DNA of 64,000 bases from NCBI RefSeq assembly GCF_023051175.1, contig NZ_JALKII010000001.1:186001-250000 (forward strand), in the 5' to 3' direction. The DNA comes from Alcanivorax quisquiliarum. Lineage in GTDB: Bacteria; Pseudomonadota; Gammaproteobacteria; Pseudomonadales; Alcanivoracaceae. The position numbers and the translations under genes were made by a program. The notes under the pieces are model-generated. The model worked only from the letters and a program-made list of their open reading frames with translations. It was not told the DNA's origin and did not search any database. This document shows positions 55,958 through 64,000 of this stretch, in pieces (the stretch's first letter is position 1; each line of letters opens with the position of its first letter).

Positions 55958-58900
55958 ATGAACTGGTTTACCAATCTGTCCATCCGGCTGAAAATTCTTT
56001 CTGTCGCCGGCATGGGCATTCTGGCATTTCTGGCTTATTTCATTTACGGCTTTTATAACAATGAGGCGAATATTCGCCAGCTCAGTGTTATCGAGCAGGT
56101 CGATGTGCCTGTTCTGGAGAGCATCAATCAAAGCAACCTCGCGTATGCGGGCGTCAGAGAGGCCTTTATTGCGGCGCTGAATCAGCAAAGCCATACGTTG
56201 CTGGGCGAGGCGCATCAGCTGGCAGCACGTTACAAGCAGATTCTGGCGCGCATCTCGGAAACGGATGCAGATCTGAGCGCCGATGTAGCGCAATTGGCGG
56301 AGATGGTGGACGAGTATCTCGCCGAGGCGGATGCCCTCGCGCAGCTGACGATAGCCGCCGACGCCAGCCCGGCAGTACTGGAGAACCAGTTGCAGCGTGT
56401 CGGTGCGGTGCAGGCCCGCTACGAAGCAATGCAGCGCGCCTTCGAGCGAAACCGCTATGCCGGTTTCCGCGCCAAGCTCGAAACCTCCCGGGAAGATAGC
56501 CGCACCATGCAGTATGTGGGGCTAGGCGTCAGCATACTGACCTTCCTGTTGCTGACGCTGATCGCCTGGCGTGTCACGCGCAGCGTTACCCGCGGTCTGC
56601 GCTACGCCGTGGAAGCGGCAGACAATATCGCTCAGGGCGATTGGGACGCAGAGATCCAGGTGCGCAGCCGTGATGAAACCGGCAGGCTGTTGTACGCCAT
56701 TCGCAAGATGCGCGATGCACTGAAAAAAGCGCGCGACGATGATAGCCGTGAAGAGCTGTTGAAAACACGCCTGGCGGAGCTCAACGACCGTATGCGCGGT
56801 GACATGACGCTGCAACAGCTGGGCGACAACATCTTGAACTACATGGTACCTGCCTTGCAGGCTCAGGTGGGTGCTTTCTACGTGTTCGACGACGAGGACA
56901 ACCTGTTACGCCTGAACAGCTCGCACGCCATGGAGCGTCGCAAGCATCTGGCCAGCGAGTTCCAGCTTGGTGAAGGCCTGGTGGGGCAATGCGCGCTGGA
57001 GCAGAAACAGATTCTGCTCAGCCGGGTGCCGGAGGACTATCTCAGCGTTACCTCGGCAACCGGCTCTGCCTCGCCACGCAACGTAGTGGTCACCCCGATC
57101 ATTCACGAGGACGAAATCAAGGGCGTGGTGGAAATTGCCGCATTCCGGGAATTTGACGATGACGATCAGGCGTTTTTGCAGCAAGCCGTGCACGCCTTGG
57201 CCATTGCCGTGCATACCGCGCAGAACCGGGTACGCCTGGCACAGATGCTGGAGCAGACACGCCTGCAAGCGCAGGAACTGGAAACCCAGAAGCACGAGCT
57301 CGCCCAGGTGAATGCGGATCTGGAACAGCAGGCGATGGATTTGTCTGCATCCGAATCCCGCTTGCAGCAGCAACAGGAAGAGCTCAAGGCCATCAATGAA
57401 GAGCTGGAGGCTCAGGCGCAGGCGTTGCGGGCATCGGAAGAAAGTTTGCAAGCGCAACAGGAAGAGCTGCGCGTGACGAACGAGGAGCTAGAGGCGCAGG
57501 CGCGGTTGATGTCGGAGCAGAAGGCCGAAGTCACACACAAGAACCAGGAGTTGGAGCTGCTGCGCCAGGAGCTGGAAGAAAAAGTGCGCGAACTTGAGCT
57601 TTCTTCCCGCTACAAATCCGAGTTTCTGTCCACCATGTCGCACGAGCTGCGCACACCGTTGAACAGTATCCTGATACTGTCCAATGCACTATCGGAGAAC
57701 AAGCGCGGCAATCTGGACGAAAAACAGGTGGAGCATGCATCAGTCATCCATTCTGCCGGCACCGATTTGCTGTCGTTGATCAACGACATCCTCGATATCT
57801 CGAAGATCGAGGAAGGCAAGATGGAGCTGGTGATCGATGCTATCCGTCCCTCGGAGCTTTCCGAACACTTCCGCCGCAGCTTTTCCCATGTGGCCGAGAA
57901 TCGCGGCCTGACATTTCATGCCGATGTCGCCACCGATGTACCAGAGCAGTTCTTTGCCGATCGGCAGCGCCTTGAGCAAATCATCAAGAACATGCTGTCC
58001 AATGCGCTGAAATTCACCGAGCACGGCAGCGTCACCTTCAAGATCGATCAGCCAGCAGCCGACGAACGCTTGCCGTCCCGCCATCTGATACCGGGGGAAA
58101 CCCTGCGCTTCTCGGTAACTGATACCGGCATTGGTATCCCCACCGAGAAACAGCAACTGATTTTCGAGGCATTCCAGCAGGCCGACGGCACCACAAGCCG
58201 CAAATACGGCGGTACCGGCCTGGGGCTGACAATTTCCCGCGAGCTTGCGCGGCTGCTCGGCGGCGAGATTGCCATTCACAGTGATGGCGAAGGGCAGGGC
58301 GCAACCTTCATGCTCTATCTGCCGATTGGCTCCGAGGCGACAGCGCAATCACTGGACGAGCCGGTGGAACAGGAGCAATTGCCGGCACCGGGCAGCCGTA
58401 TCCATGAGGTGGTGCAGCCACTGCCGGAAGATGGCTATCTGGTACGGGAGAAAAGCGTACTTATTATCGAAGACGATACCGAGTTCGCCAAGGTGCTGGT
58501 GGAACTGGCTGCCGATTACGGGCTGGAAGGCCACGTTTGCGAAGACGGCGAAAGTGGCCTGGAATACGCCCGCCATTACCGGCCCAGCGCGATCATTCTC
58601 GATATCGGCTTGCCCGGTATGGATGGCTGGGAAGTGATGGAGCGGCTCAAGGCTGATCCTCGCAGCAAGGATATCCCGGTGCACTTCCTGTCGGGCAAGG
58701 ATGAACGCAAGAAAGCGCTGGATCTGGGTGCCATCGACTTCCTCACCAAGCCGGTGAACAAGAATCAGATTATTGGTGCCTTTGCCAAGATCGAGAGCGC
58801 CATTTCCAAAAACGTGCGCCGGTTGCTGGTGGTGGAAGACAGCGAAATCCAGCACGAGGGCATCCGTGAGCTGTTCGATCAGCGTGGTGTTGAAATCACC

Positions 58901-59620
58901 GCCGCCACCAACGGTGCGGATGCACTCGAAGCACTGCGCACGCAAGTGTTCGATTGTATGATCCTGGATCTCACGCTGCCGGATATGAGCGGCTTCGAAC
59001 TGCTGGAAAAAATCAACAGCAGTGACGATTACGACAGCGTCCCGGTCATCATCTACACCGGCAAGGATCTGACCCGCGAGGAAGAAGCCCAGCTGCGCAA
59101 GTATGCCGACCGGATCATCCTGAAAACGGAGCGCTCATCCGAGCGCCTGCTCAACGAAGCCTCGCTGTTTCTCCATTGGCTGGAATCCACCTTGCCCGGC
59201 CACGCGCGTCACTCTGCCCAGGCCGCCGAGCACCGGGATGATGTGTTCGAAGACAAGAAGCTGCTGCTGGTGGACGATGACATGCGCAACATCTACGCGC
59301 TCTCGGCACAGCTGGAAGAACTCGGCTTCGATATCACCATCGCCAATAATGGTCGCGAGGCGCTGGAAGCGCTGGACGAAATGCCGGACGCGGATATCGT
59401 GTTGATGGATATCATGATGCCGGAAATGGACGGCTATCAGGCGATGGCAGAGATACGGAAACAGGAACGCTTTGCAAAGCTGCCGATTCTGGCCCTGACT
59501 GCCAAGGCGATGAAGGATGACCGTGCCAAATGTATCGAAGCAGGTGCAAACGATTACTGCTCCAAGCCGATCGACATGGCAAAACTGACCTCTCTGATGC
59601 GCGTGTGGCTGCATAAATGA
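55958..59620 (+). CDS. Hybrid sensor histidine kinase with GAF and three receiver domains
   Basis: 1220 residues from ATG 55958 (MNWFTNLSIRLK). Membrane helix at 11-31; a helical periplasmic sensor (35-182); second membrane helix 184-204; HAMP (about 205-260); GAF (about 285-425); a long coiled coil (425-550); HisKA with H562 in TMSHELRTPLNS; ATPase with N682, DTGIGI (722-727) and GTGLGL (752-757); receivers with Asp at 882, 1004 and 1151. All three receivers keep their Asp and conserved Lys. It is the first gene of a five-gene run; its stop overlaps the cheR start. It probably feeds phosphate to the REC proteins downstream. Signal unknown. Confidence 0.95.
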   Translation: MNWFTNLSIRLKILSVAGMGILAFLAYFIYGFYNNEANIRQLSVIEQVDVPVLESINQSNLAYAGVREAFIAALNQQSHTLLGEAHQLAARYKQILARISETDADLSADVAQLAEMVDEYLAEADALAQLTIAADASPAVLENQLQRVGAVQARYEAMQRAFERNRYAGFRAKLETSREDSRTMQYVGLGVSILTFLLLTLIAWRVTRSVTRGLRYAVEAADNIAQGDWDAEIQVRSRDETGRLLYAIRKMRDALKKARDDDSREELLKTRLAELNDRMRGDMTLQQLGDNILNYMVPALQAQVGAFYVFDDEDNLLRLNSSHAMERRKHLASEFQLGEGLVGQCALEQKQILLSRVPEDYLSVTSATGSASPRNVVVTPIIHEDEIKGVVEIAAFREFDDDDQAFLQQAVHALAIAVHTAQNRVRLAQMLEQTRLQAQELETQKHELAQVNADLEQQAMDLSASESRLQQQQEELKAINEELEAQAQALRASEESLQAQQEELRVTNEELEAQARLMSEQKAEVTHKNQELELLRQELEEKVRELELSSRYKSEFLSTMSHELRTPLNSILILSNALSENKRGNLDEKQVEHASVIHSAGTDLLSLINDILDISKIEEGKMELVIDAIRPSELSEHFRRSFSHVAENRGLTFHADVATDVPEQFFADRQRLEQIIKNMLSNALKFTEHGSVTFKIDQPAADERLPSRHLIPGETLRFSVTDTGIGIPTEKQQLIFEAFQQADGTTSRKYGGTGLGLTISRELARLLGGEIAIHSDGEGQGATFMLYLPIGSEATAQSLDEPVEQEQLPAPGSRIHEVVQPLPEDGYLVREKSVLIIEDDTEFAKVLVELAADYGLEGHVCEDGESGLEYARHYRPSAIILDIGLPGMDGWEVMERLKADPRSKDIPVHFLSGKDERKKALDLGAIDFLTKPVNKNQIIGAFAKIESAISKNVRRLLVVEDSEIQHEGIRELFDQRGVEITAATNGADALEALRTQVFDCMILDLTLPDMSGFELLEKINSSDDYDSVPVIIYTGKDLTREEEAQLRKYADRIILKTERSSERLLNEASLFLHWLESTLPGHARHSAQAAEHRDDVFEDKKLLLVDDDMRNIYALSAQLEELGFDITIANNGREALEALDEMPDADIVLMDIMMPEMDGYQAMAEIRKQERFAKLPILALTAKAMKDDRAKCIEAGANDYCSKPIDMAKLTSLMRVWLHK

Positions 59621-60525
59621 GCGGCATTCCTCTCACCCCCGAGCAGGGCCTCAGCGAGCCGACGCCACCGCCCATCAGCGACGAGCAGGTGAATATCGAA
59701 GACATCGAAATTCGCCTGTTGCTGGAGGCGATATACCAGCTGTACGGCTACGATTTTCGCAGTTACAGCAAGGCGTCCCTGCGGCGGCGTGTGCTTCACC
59801 GGCTGGGCATGTCCGGCTTGCCGTCGATCATGGCGATGACCGACCGGGTGCTGCGGGATCAGGCATTTTTCGTCACCTTGCTCAATGACCTGACCGTCAA
59901 CGTGACAGAAATGTTTCGCGACCCGGAATTCTACCGCGCCTTTCGCGAGGAGGTGGTGCCGGTGCTCAAGACCTTTCCGTTCATCAAGATCTGGCATGCC
60001 GGGTGCTCCACGGGTGAAGAAATCTACAGCATGGCGATCCTGCTGGAAGAAGAAGGCCTGTACGAGCGCGCCATGCTGTACGCCACGGATATCGACAAGA
60101 ACGTATTGGCAGCTGCCAAGAAAGGCATCTACTCCTACGCCGCGATCAAGGTATACAGCGACAACTACCGCCGCGCTGGCGGCAAGGCATCGCTGGCGGA
60201 CTATTACACTGCCAAGTACGACGGCGTGATCATGGATCAACGCCTGAAACGCAACATTGTATTTGCCGATCATGACCTGGCCACCGATCAGGTGTTCGGG
60301 GAAATGAACGTGATTGTTTGCCGTAATGTGCTGATCTATTTTGACCGTGATCTTCAACAGCGTGTCTTCAAGTTGTTTCGGGAAAGTCTGGACATGGGCG
60401 GCTACCTTTGCCTCGGTACAAAGGAGAGCCTGCGTTTTTCCGGTTGTGCGGAACATTTCGAACCGGTGGTCGGCGACCTGCGGATTTTCCGAAAGCGCCA
60501 GCTGATGAAAAGAGAAATACGATGA
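59617..60525 (+). CDS. CheR-type protein-glutamate methyltransferase
   Basis: 302 residues. The N-terminal helical domain (IRLLLEAIYQLYGYDFRSYS) and the SAM-binding motif IKIWHAGCSTGEEIYSMAIL, followed by ATDIDKNVLAAAKKGIY and NVLIYFD, mark a CheR enzyme, which methylates glutamates in receptor proteins. No beta-subdomain insert or TPR tail is obvious. Its start overlaps the kinase stop and its end overlaps the next gene by 4 bases (ATGA). No chemoreceptor gene is near; the true substrate may be the kinase's coiled coil. Confidence 0.93.
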   Translation: MSGIPLTPEQGLSEPTPPPISDEQVNIEDIEIRLLLEAIYQLYGYDFRSYSKASLRRRVLHRLGMSGLPSIMAMTDRVLRDQAFFVTLLNDLTVNVTEMFRDPEFYRAFREEVVPVLKTFPFIKIWHAGCSTGEEIYSMAILLEEEGLYERAMLYATDIDKNVLAAAKKGIYSYAAIKVYSDNYRRAGGKASLADYYTAKYDGVIMDQRLKRNIVFADHDLATDQVFGEMNVIVCRNVLIYFDRDLQQRVFKLFRESLDMGGYLCLGTKESLRFSGCAEHFEPVVGDLRIFRKRQLMKREIR

Positions 60526-60992
60526 GTGAGATCGAGCAAAGCATACTGATGGTGGACGACCAGCCCGCCAACCTGGTCTCTCTGGATGCCATTCTGGAGC
60601 AGCCGGGGCGCCGCCTGATCAAGGCGCACTCCGGGCCGGAGGCATTGAAGGTGCTGCTCAAGGAGGAGGTGTCTCTGGTGCTGCTGGACGTGCAGATGCC
60701 GGGGATGGATGGCTTTGAGGTGGCTGAGCTGATGCGACAGCGCAAGGATACGCAGACGATCCCGATTATTTTCGTGACGGCCATCAGCAAGGAACAGAAA
60801 TATGTATTCCAGGGCTATCAGGCTGGCGCGGTAGATTATCTCTTCAAGCCGCTGGACCCGCTGATCCTGCAAAGCAAGGTCAACTTCTTTCTCCAGCTGG
60901 ATCGCCAGCGACGCGAGCTACAGGCAAAGCTGAAAGAGGCCCAGGCCTACAGGGCTGCTTATGAGGCCGAGAAGCTCCGCGGCAAGAGCTGA
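60522..60992 (+). CDS. Single-domain response regulator with coiled-coil tail
   Basis: 156 residues. Receiver domain with D56 in SLVLLDVQMPGMDG and the Lys in DYLFKPLD, then a 30-residue helical tail (QLDRQRRELQAKLKEAQAYR). The receiver is almost the same as that of the gene at 61626. No output domain. It is coupled to cheR and probably takes phosphate from the hybrid kinase. Confidence 0.94.
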   Translation: MSEIEQSILMVDDQPANLVSLDAILEQPGRRLIKAHSGPEALKVLLKEEVSLVLLDVQMPGMDGFEVAELMRQRKDTQTIPIIFVTAISKEQKYVFQGYQAGAVDYLFKPLDPLILQSKVNFFLQLDRQRRELQAKLKEAQAYRAAYEAEKLRGKS

Positions 60993-61044
60993 GCGGCGGC
61001 AGCATGGCCGGTTGCCCAGGGCACCCGACGATTCAGAGAAAAAC

Positions 61045-61629
61045 ATGTCCCGACAGCGAATCAAGGCAGTAGTGATGGGCGCGTCCTGGGGCGGGCTGGA
61101 AGCATACAGCACAGTGCTGAGCCGACTGCCGGCCACGTTGCCGGTGCCGGTACTGCTGGTACAGCACCAGCACCCGACCGCAGGCGACAAGTTGCCGTGG
61201 TTGCTGGACACGCGAACCGCCATGCGCGTGATGCGCGCCATGGACAAGGCAGCGTTGGAACCCGGTTGCGTGTATGTGGCGCCGCCCGGTTATCACATGC
61301 TGGTGGATAATGATCACACCCTGTGTTATTCGCTGGCGCCGCCAGTAAATTACTCGCGGCCGTCCATCGACGAACTGTTTTTTTCTGCAGGCCATGTTTA
61401 TGGTCGTGGATTGCTTTCTGTAATCCTCACCGGGGCCAACGACGATGGTGCTGCGGGCACCCGGTATATAAAACAACGTGGGGGAATCACTGTTGCCCAA
61501 TCACCCCAGACAGCGGAAGCAGTTATTATGCCGCAGGCAGCAATAGATACAGGCTGTGTGGACTGGACGGGCGATCTGGTACAGATCGGTGATTTCGTGG
61601 TCGAACAGGTTTTCGGGTTGCAGGAATGA
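61045..61629 (+). CDS. CheB-type protein-glutamate methylesterase, receiver-less
   Basis: 194 residues. Catalytic triad is visible as S14 (MGASWGGLEAY), H41 (LLVQHQHPTAGD) and D134 (ILTGANDDGAAG). Standard CheB has an N-terminal receiver domain that controls it; here the catalytic domain stands alone, as in hybrid CheB/CheR signalling proteins of other bacteria. Start at ATG 61045 with a weak upstream AGAGAAAA. Its end overlaps the next gene by 4 bases. Confidence 0.92.
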   Translation: MSRQRIKAVVMGASWGGLEAYSTVLSRLPATLPVPVLLVQHQHPTAGDKLPWLLDTRTAMRVMRAMDKAALEPGCVYVAPPGYHMLVDNDHTLCYSLAPPVNYSRPSIDELFFSAGHVYGRGLLSVILTGANDDGAAGTRYIKQRGGITVAQSPQTAEAVIMPQAAIDTGCVDWTGDLVQIGDFVVEQVFGLQE

Positions 61630-62768
61630 TCAGGCAGAACATTCTGGTAGTAGATGATCACAGGGAAAACCTTATCGCCCTTGAGGCTGTTCTTGAGGCG
61701 CCGGGGCGGCAGTTGATCATGGCATCCAGCGGCAACGAAGCGTTGCAGCTTGCGCTCAAGCATGATTTTTCATTGGTGCTGCTTGATGTACAGATGCCTG
61801 ACATGGACGGCTTCGAGGTGGCAGAGCTGATGCGGCAGAACCGGCGCACGCGCAGCTTGCCGATTATTTTTGTGACGGCCATCAGCAAGGAACAGAAATA
61901 CGTCTTCAAGGGCTATGAATGTGGTGCGGTGGATTATCTGTTCAAGCCGCTCGACAAACAGGTGCTGGAGGCCAAGGTCAATGTCTTCCTGGAACTGGAC
62001 TTGCAAAAACGCAAGTTGCAACAGGCTGTCGTGCAAATGAAACGGCTCAAGGATGAGAATGAGCGGCTGCTGCAAGCGTTGGGCGAGGGCATTTTTGGTA
62101 CGGATGCACAGGGTGCTATCTCATTCTGTAATGATGCTGCGGCAACATTACTTGCCACTACACGCAAGGCCCTGGCCGGCCGTACAATTGATGAAATATT
62201 GTGCAGTGACGATCAAGGCACGCCTTTTTCCTGGTCAGATTCGGCTTTGCTGGCTGCTTGCAGCGAAGGGCAGGGCTGGCGCAACGATATCAGTTTGTAT
62301 GCACGCCGTGGCGAGGCTCTGGTGCCGCTGGAAATGACCGCAACCCCCATCAGCCCCGTTGGCGAACCTTTCAGCGGCTGCGTGATCCTGTTTCGTGAGC
62401 TGACTGGAAACGAACTTTCTGTGCAGGAACGCCACGCCCGTGAAAGCCGTCGTTATCCGCGCAAGAAAGTGTTTCGCGAGATGGTGTTGTTCGATCGCAC
62501 AACTGGTGGCAATGTAGGGCGCTTGATGAACATCAGTATCGACGGATTCAAGCTCAGCAGCCGCAAGGCGATCAAAGAGGGACAAAAACTTGCTTTGAGC
62601 ATGGTTCTGCCGGAACAGATCAACGGCTTGAACACTCTCAGTTTTGATGCAAGAGCCGTCTGGTGCCAGCTTTCCGGTACCGGCGAGGATTACCATACCG
62701 GTTTCCAGTTTCTGGATATGAACGATACCGGGCGCGGTATTATCCAGACTCTGATGGAAAAAATATGA
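61626..62768 (+). CDS. REC-PAS-PilZ response regulator
   Basis: 380 residues. Receiver with D54 in SLVLLDVQMPDMDG; coiled coil near 125-150; PAS-like domain about 150-260 (EGIFGTDAQGAISFCNDAAA); C-terminal PilZ with R275-x3-R279 (RRYPRK) and N302-x-S-x2-G307 (NISIDG), the two cyclic-di-GMP contacts. It joins phosphorelay input to a probable second-messenger output. Last gene of the run, coupled to cheB by ATGA; a weak hairpin (62804-62836) follows without a T run. Confidence 0.9.
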   Translation: MIRQNILVVDDHRENLIALEAVLEAPGRQLIMASSGNEALQLALKHDFSLVLLDVQMPDMDGFEVAELMRQNRRTRSLPIIFVTAISKEQKYVFKGYECGAVDYLFKPLDKQVLEAKVNVFLELDLQKRKLQQAVVQMKRLKDENERLLQALGEGIFGTDAQGAISFCNDAAATLLATTRKALAGRTIDEILCSDDQGTPFSWSDSALLAACSEGQGWRNDISLYARRGEALVPLEMTATPISPVGEPFSGCVILFRELTGNELSVQERHARESRRYPRKKVFREMVLFDRTTGGNVGRLMNISIDGFKLSSRKAIKEGQKLALSMVLPEQINGLNTLSFDARAVWCQLSGTGEDYHTGFQFLDMNDTGRGIIQTLMEKI

Positions 62769-62803
62769 TGACGTGATGCCATTATAAACACGGTGGCATC
62801 AGG

Positions 62804-62836
62804 GGAGCACCGGCGGCGTTCGGCACAGGTGCTCCT
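62804..62836 (+). terminator. Hairpin after the signalling operon
   Basis: GGAGCACC / GGTGCTCC, 8-base perfect stem with a 17-base loop, no T run; a third GGTGCTCC follows at 62867-62874. Weak terminator or regulatory stem upstream of gspE. Confidence 0.3.
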
Positions 62837-62898
62837 GCAAGGGATTGATGGCCAGCGGAGCGGGGGTGCTCCAGGCCCAACAGTGAGTAGCTGCCACC

Positions 62899-64000
62899 AT
62901 GATATCCGAGCCCGAGATTGATCTTGAAGATGACGTCATCGAAGACGCCATTTCAGCCGTCGCCTCCCGCGAGGTGCTGCCCTACAGCTATGCCCGTCGC
63001 CACCGCGTTCTGCTGCGAGGCCACAACGGCGAGCGAGAATTGTGTTGTGTGCCGCCGCTGGATATCCGCGTGCTGGCCGAGGTGCGGCGCTGGCTGGGTG
63101 ATCTGCCGCGTATCGTAACCATGGATGACGGCGCGCTCGCCGGTGCCATGGCAATCACCTACGAGCAGCAACGCGGCGCCGCCGCCGAGGCCGCCGACAA
63201 CCTTGAGGGACTGGATCTTGCCAGCCTGGCCGAAGCGCTGCCGGAAACCTCCGACCTGCTGGAGCAGGAAGACGACGCCCCCATCATTCGCCTGATCAAC
63301 GCACTGTTGCAGGAGGCGATTCGCGAAAACGCGTCCGATATCCACATTGAAACCTTCGAGCGCCGCCTGCTGGTACGGATGCGTGTGGATGGCGTGCTGC
63401 GTGAAGTGCTGGCACCACGTCGCGAGCTGGCACCGCTGCTGGTGTCGCGCATCAAGGTCATGGCGCGGCTGGACATCGCCGAAAAGCGTGTACCACAGGA
63501 TGGCCGTATATCCCTGCGCGTCGGCGGGCGCGATGTGGATGTGCGGGTTTCCACCATGCCTTCAAGCAATGGCGAGCGCGTGGTGATGCGGCTGCTGGAC
63601 AAGCAGGCGGGTCGTTTGCAGCTTGGCCATCTGGGCATGGGGGATGTCTGCTACAAGGAAATGATGGAGCAGATCCACAAGCCCCACGGCATCATCCTGG
63701 TGACCGGCCCGACCGGCTCGGGCAAGACCACCACGCTGTATGCCGGGCTGACCGAACTCAATGATTCCTCGCGCAACATCCTGACCGTGGAAGACCCGGT
63801 GGAGTATCAGCTTGAGGGCATCGGCCAGACCCAGGTGAACAACAAGGTCGAGATGACCTTCGCCCGTGGCCTGCGTGCCATTCTGCGGCAAGACCCCGAT
63901 GTCGTCATGATCGGTGAGATCCGCGATCTGGAAACCGCCGAGATCGCCGTGCAGGCCTCCCTCACCGGCCACCTTGTGTTGTCGACCCTGCATACCAACA
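62899..64000 (+). CDS. gspE: Type II secretion ATPase GspE, 5' part
   Basis: 367 codons to the window edge; the C-terminus is missing. GspE drives the type II secretion pseudopilus from the cytoplasmic face. N1E domain residues about 1-110, then [20 protein letters not shown], Walker A GPTGSGKT at 270-277, ASP box [12 protein letters not shown], Walker B-like [20 protein letters not shown] and the His box HLVLSTLHT. It is GspE rather than PilB by the N-terminus ([15 protein letters not shown]). It begins a new transcript after the signalling operon. Confidence 0.95.
   Translation, partial: MISEPEIDLEDDVIEDAISAVASREVLPYSYARRHRVLLRGHNGERELCCVPPLDIRVLAEVRRWLGDLPRIVTMDDGALAGAMAITYEQQRGAAAEAADNLEGLDLASLAEALPETSDLLEQEDDAPIIRLINALLQEAIRENASDIHIETFERRLLVRMRVDGVLREVLAPRRELAPLLVSRIKVMARLDIAEKRVPQDGRISLRVGGRDVDVRVSTMPSSNGERVVMRLLDKQAGRLQLGHLGMGDVCYKEMMEQIHKPHGIILVTGPTGSGKTTTLYAGLTELNDSSRNILTVEDPVEYQLEGIGQTQVNNKVEMTFARGLRAILRQDPDVVMIGEIRDLETAEIAVQASLTGHLVLSTLHTN

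Overview
This is a GC-rich chromosomal stretch from a gammaproteobacterium. The gene order nudJ-mnmA-hflD-purB, rluE-icd, cspD/clpS-clpA, infA-bpt-aat-trxB, ftsK-lolA-rarA-serS-cysG, tusDCB-yccA-like, gacA-uvrC-pgsA-tRNA(Gly,Cys,Leu) is the order I know from Pseudomonas and, in part, from E. coli. A phasin-like protein, acyl-CoA dehydrogenase pair, GMC oxidoreductase, Kdo hydroxylase and malate synthase G point to a lipid-using marine type such as the Alcanivorax group. That genus-level placement is inference; no rRNA is present.

Layout. 1-1.9 kb: tail of a sensor kinase, a Kdo hydroxylase, then a repeat-rich gap with a dead ISL3-type transposase end. 1.9-11 kb: malate dehydrogenase, FAD reductase, phasin, esterase, BolA, TrhO, an Lgt-superfamily membrane protein and a divergent GMC oxidoreductase. 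11-15.3 kb: two DUF4398-type lipoproteins (one with an OmpA domain), a small repeat-tailed protein, a UPF0149 protein and a diguanylate cyclase. 15.6-22.4 kb: two adjacent acyl-CoA dehydrogenases behind a PsrA-like operator, an SDR, ttcA and glcB. 22.7-31.2 kb: a secretin-fragment-like protein, a TrmB-like methyltransferase, and a long minus-strand block of tRNA/ribosome modification and purine genes. 31.3-39.1 kb: icd, cspD and the whole N-degron set (clpS, clpA, bpt, aat) with infA and trxB. 39.7-48.5 kb: ftsK, lolA, rarA, serS, cysG, tusBCD and a Bax-inhibitor-1 protein. 48.7-49.1 kb: tandem 170-bp repeats fused to the 3' end of tRNA-Ser. 49.3-55.6 kb: DUF2254 protein, SIMPL lipoprotein, gacA, uvrC, pgsA and a tRNA cluster that includes a truncated second tRNA-Gly. 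55.9-62.8 kb: a translationally coupled signalling operon (hybrid kinase with three receiver domains, CheR, REC protein, receiver-less CheB, REC-PAS-PilZ protein). 62.9 kb-end: start of gspE, cut by the window edge.

The most interesting pieces are the 55.9-62.8 kb signalling operon, which joins phosphorelay, CheB/CheR methylation chemistry and a c-di-GMP-type PilZ domain without any receptor, CheA or CheW, and the two tRNA-linked duplications, which share an inverted T-arm-like motif. All calls are from reading the sequence; no database search was run.
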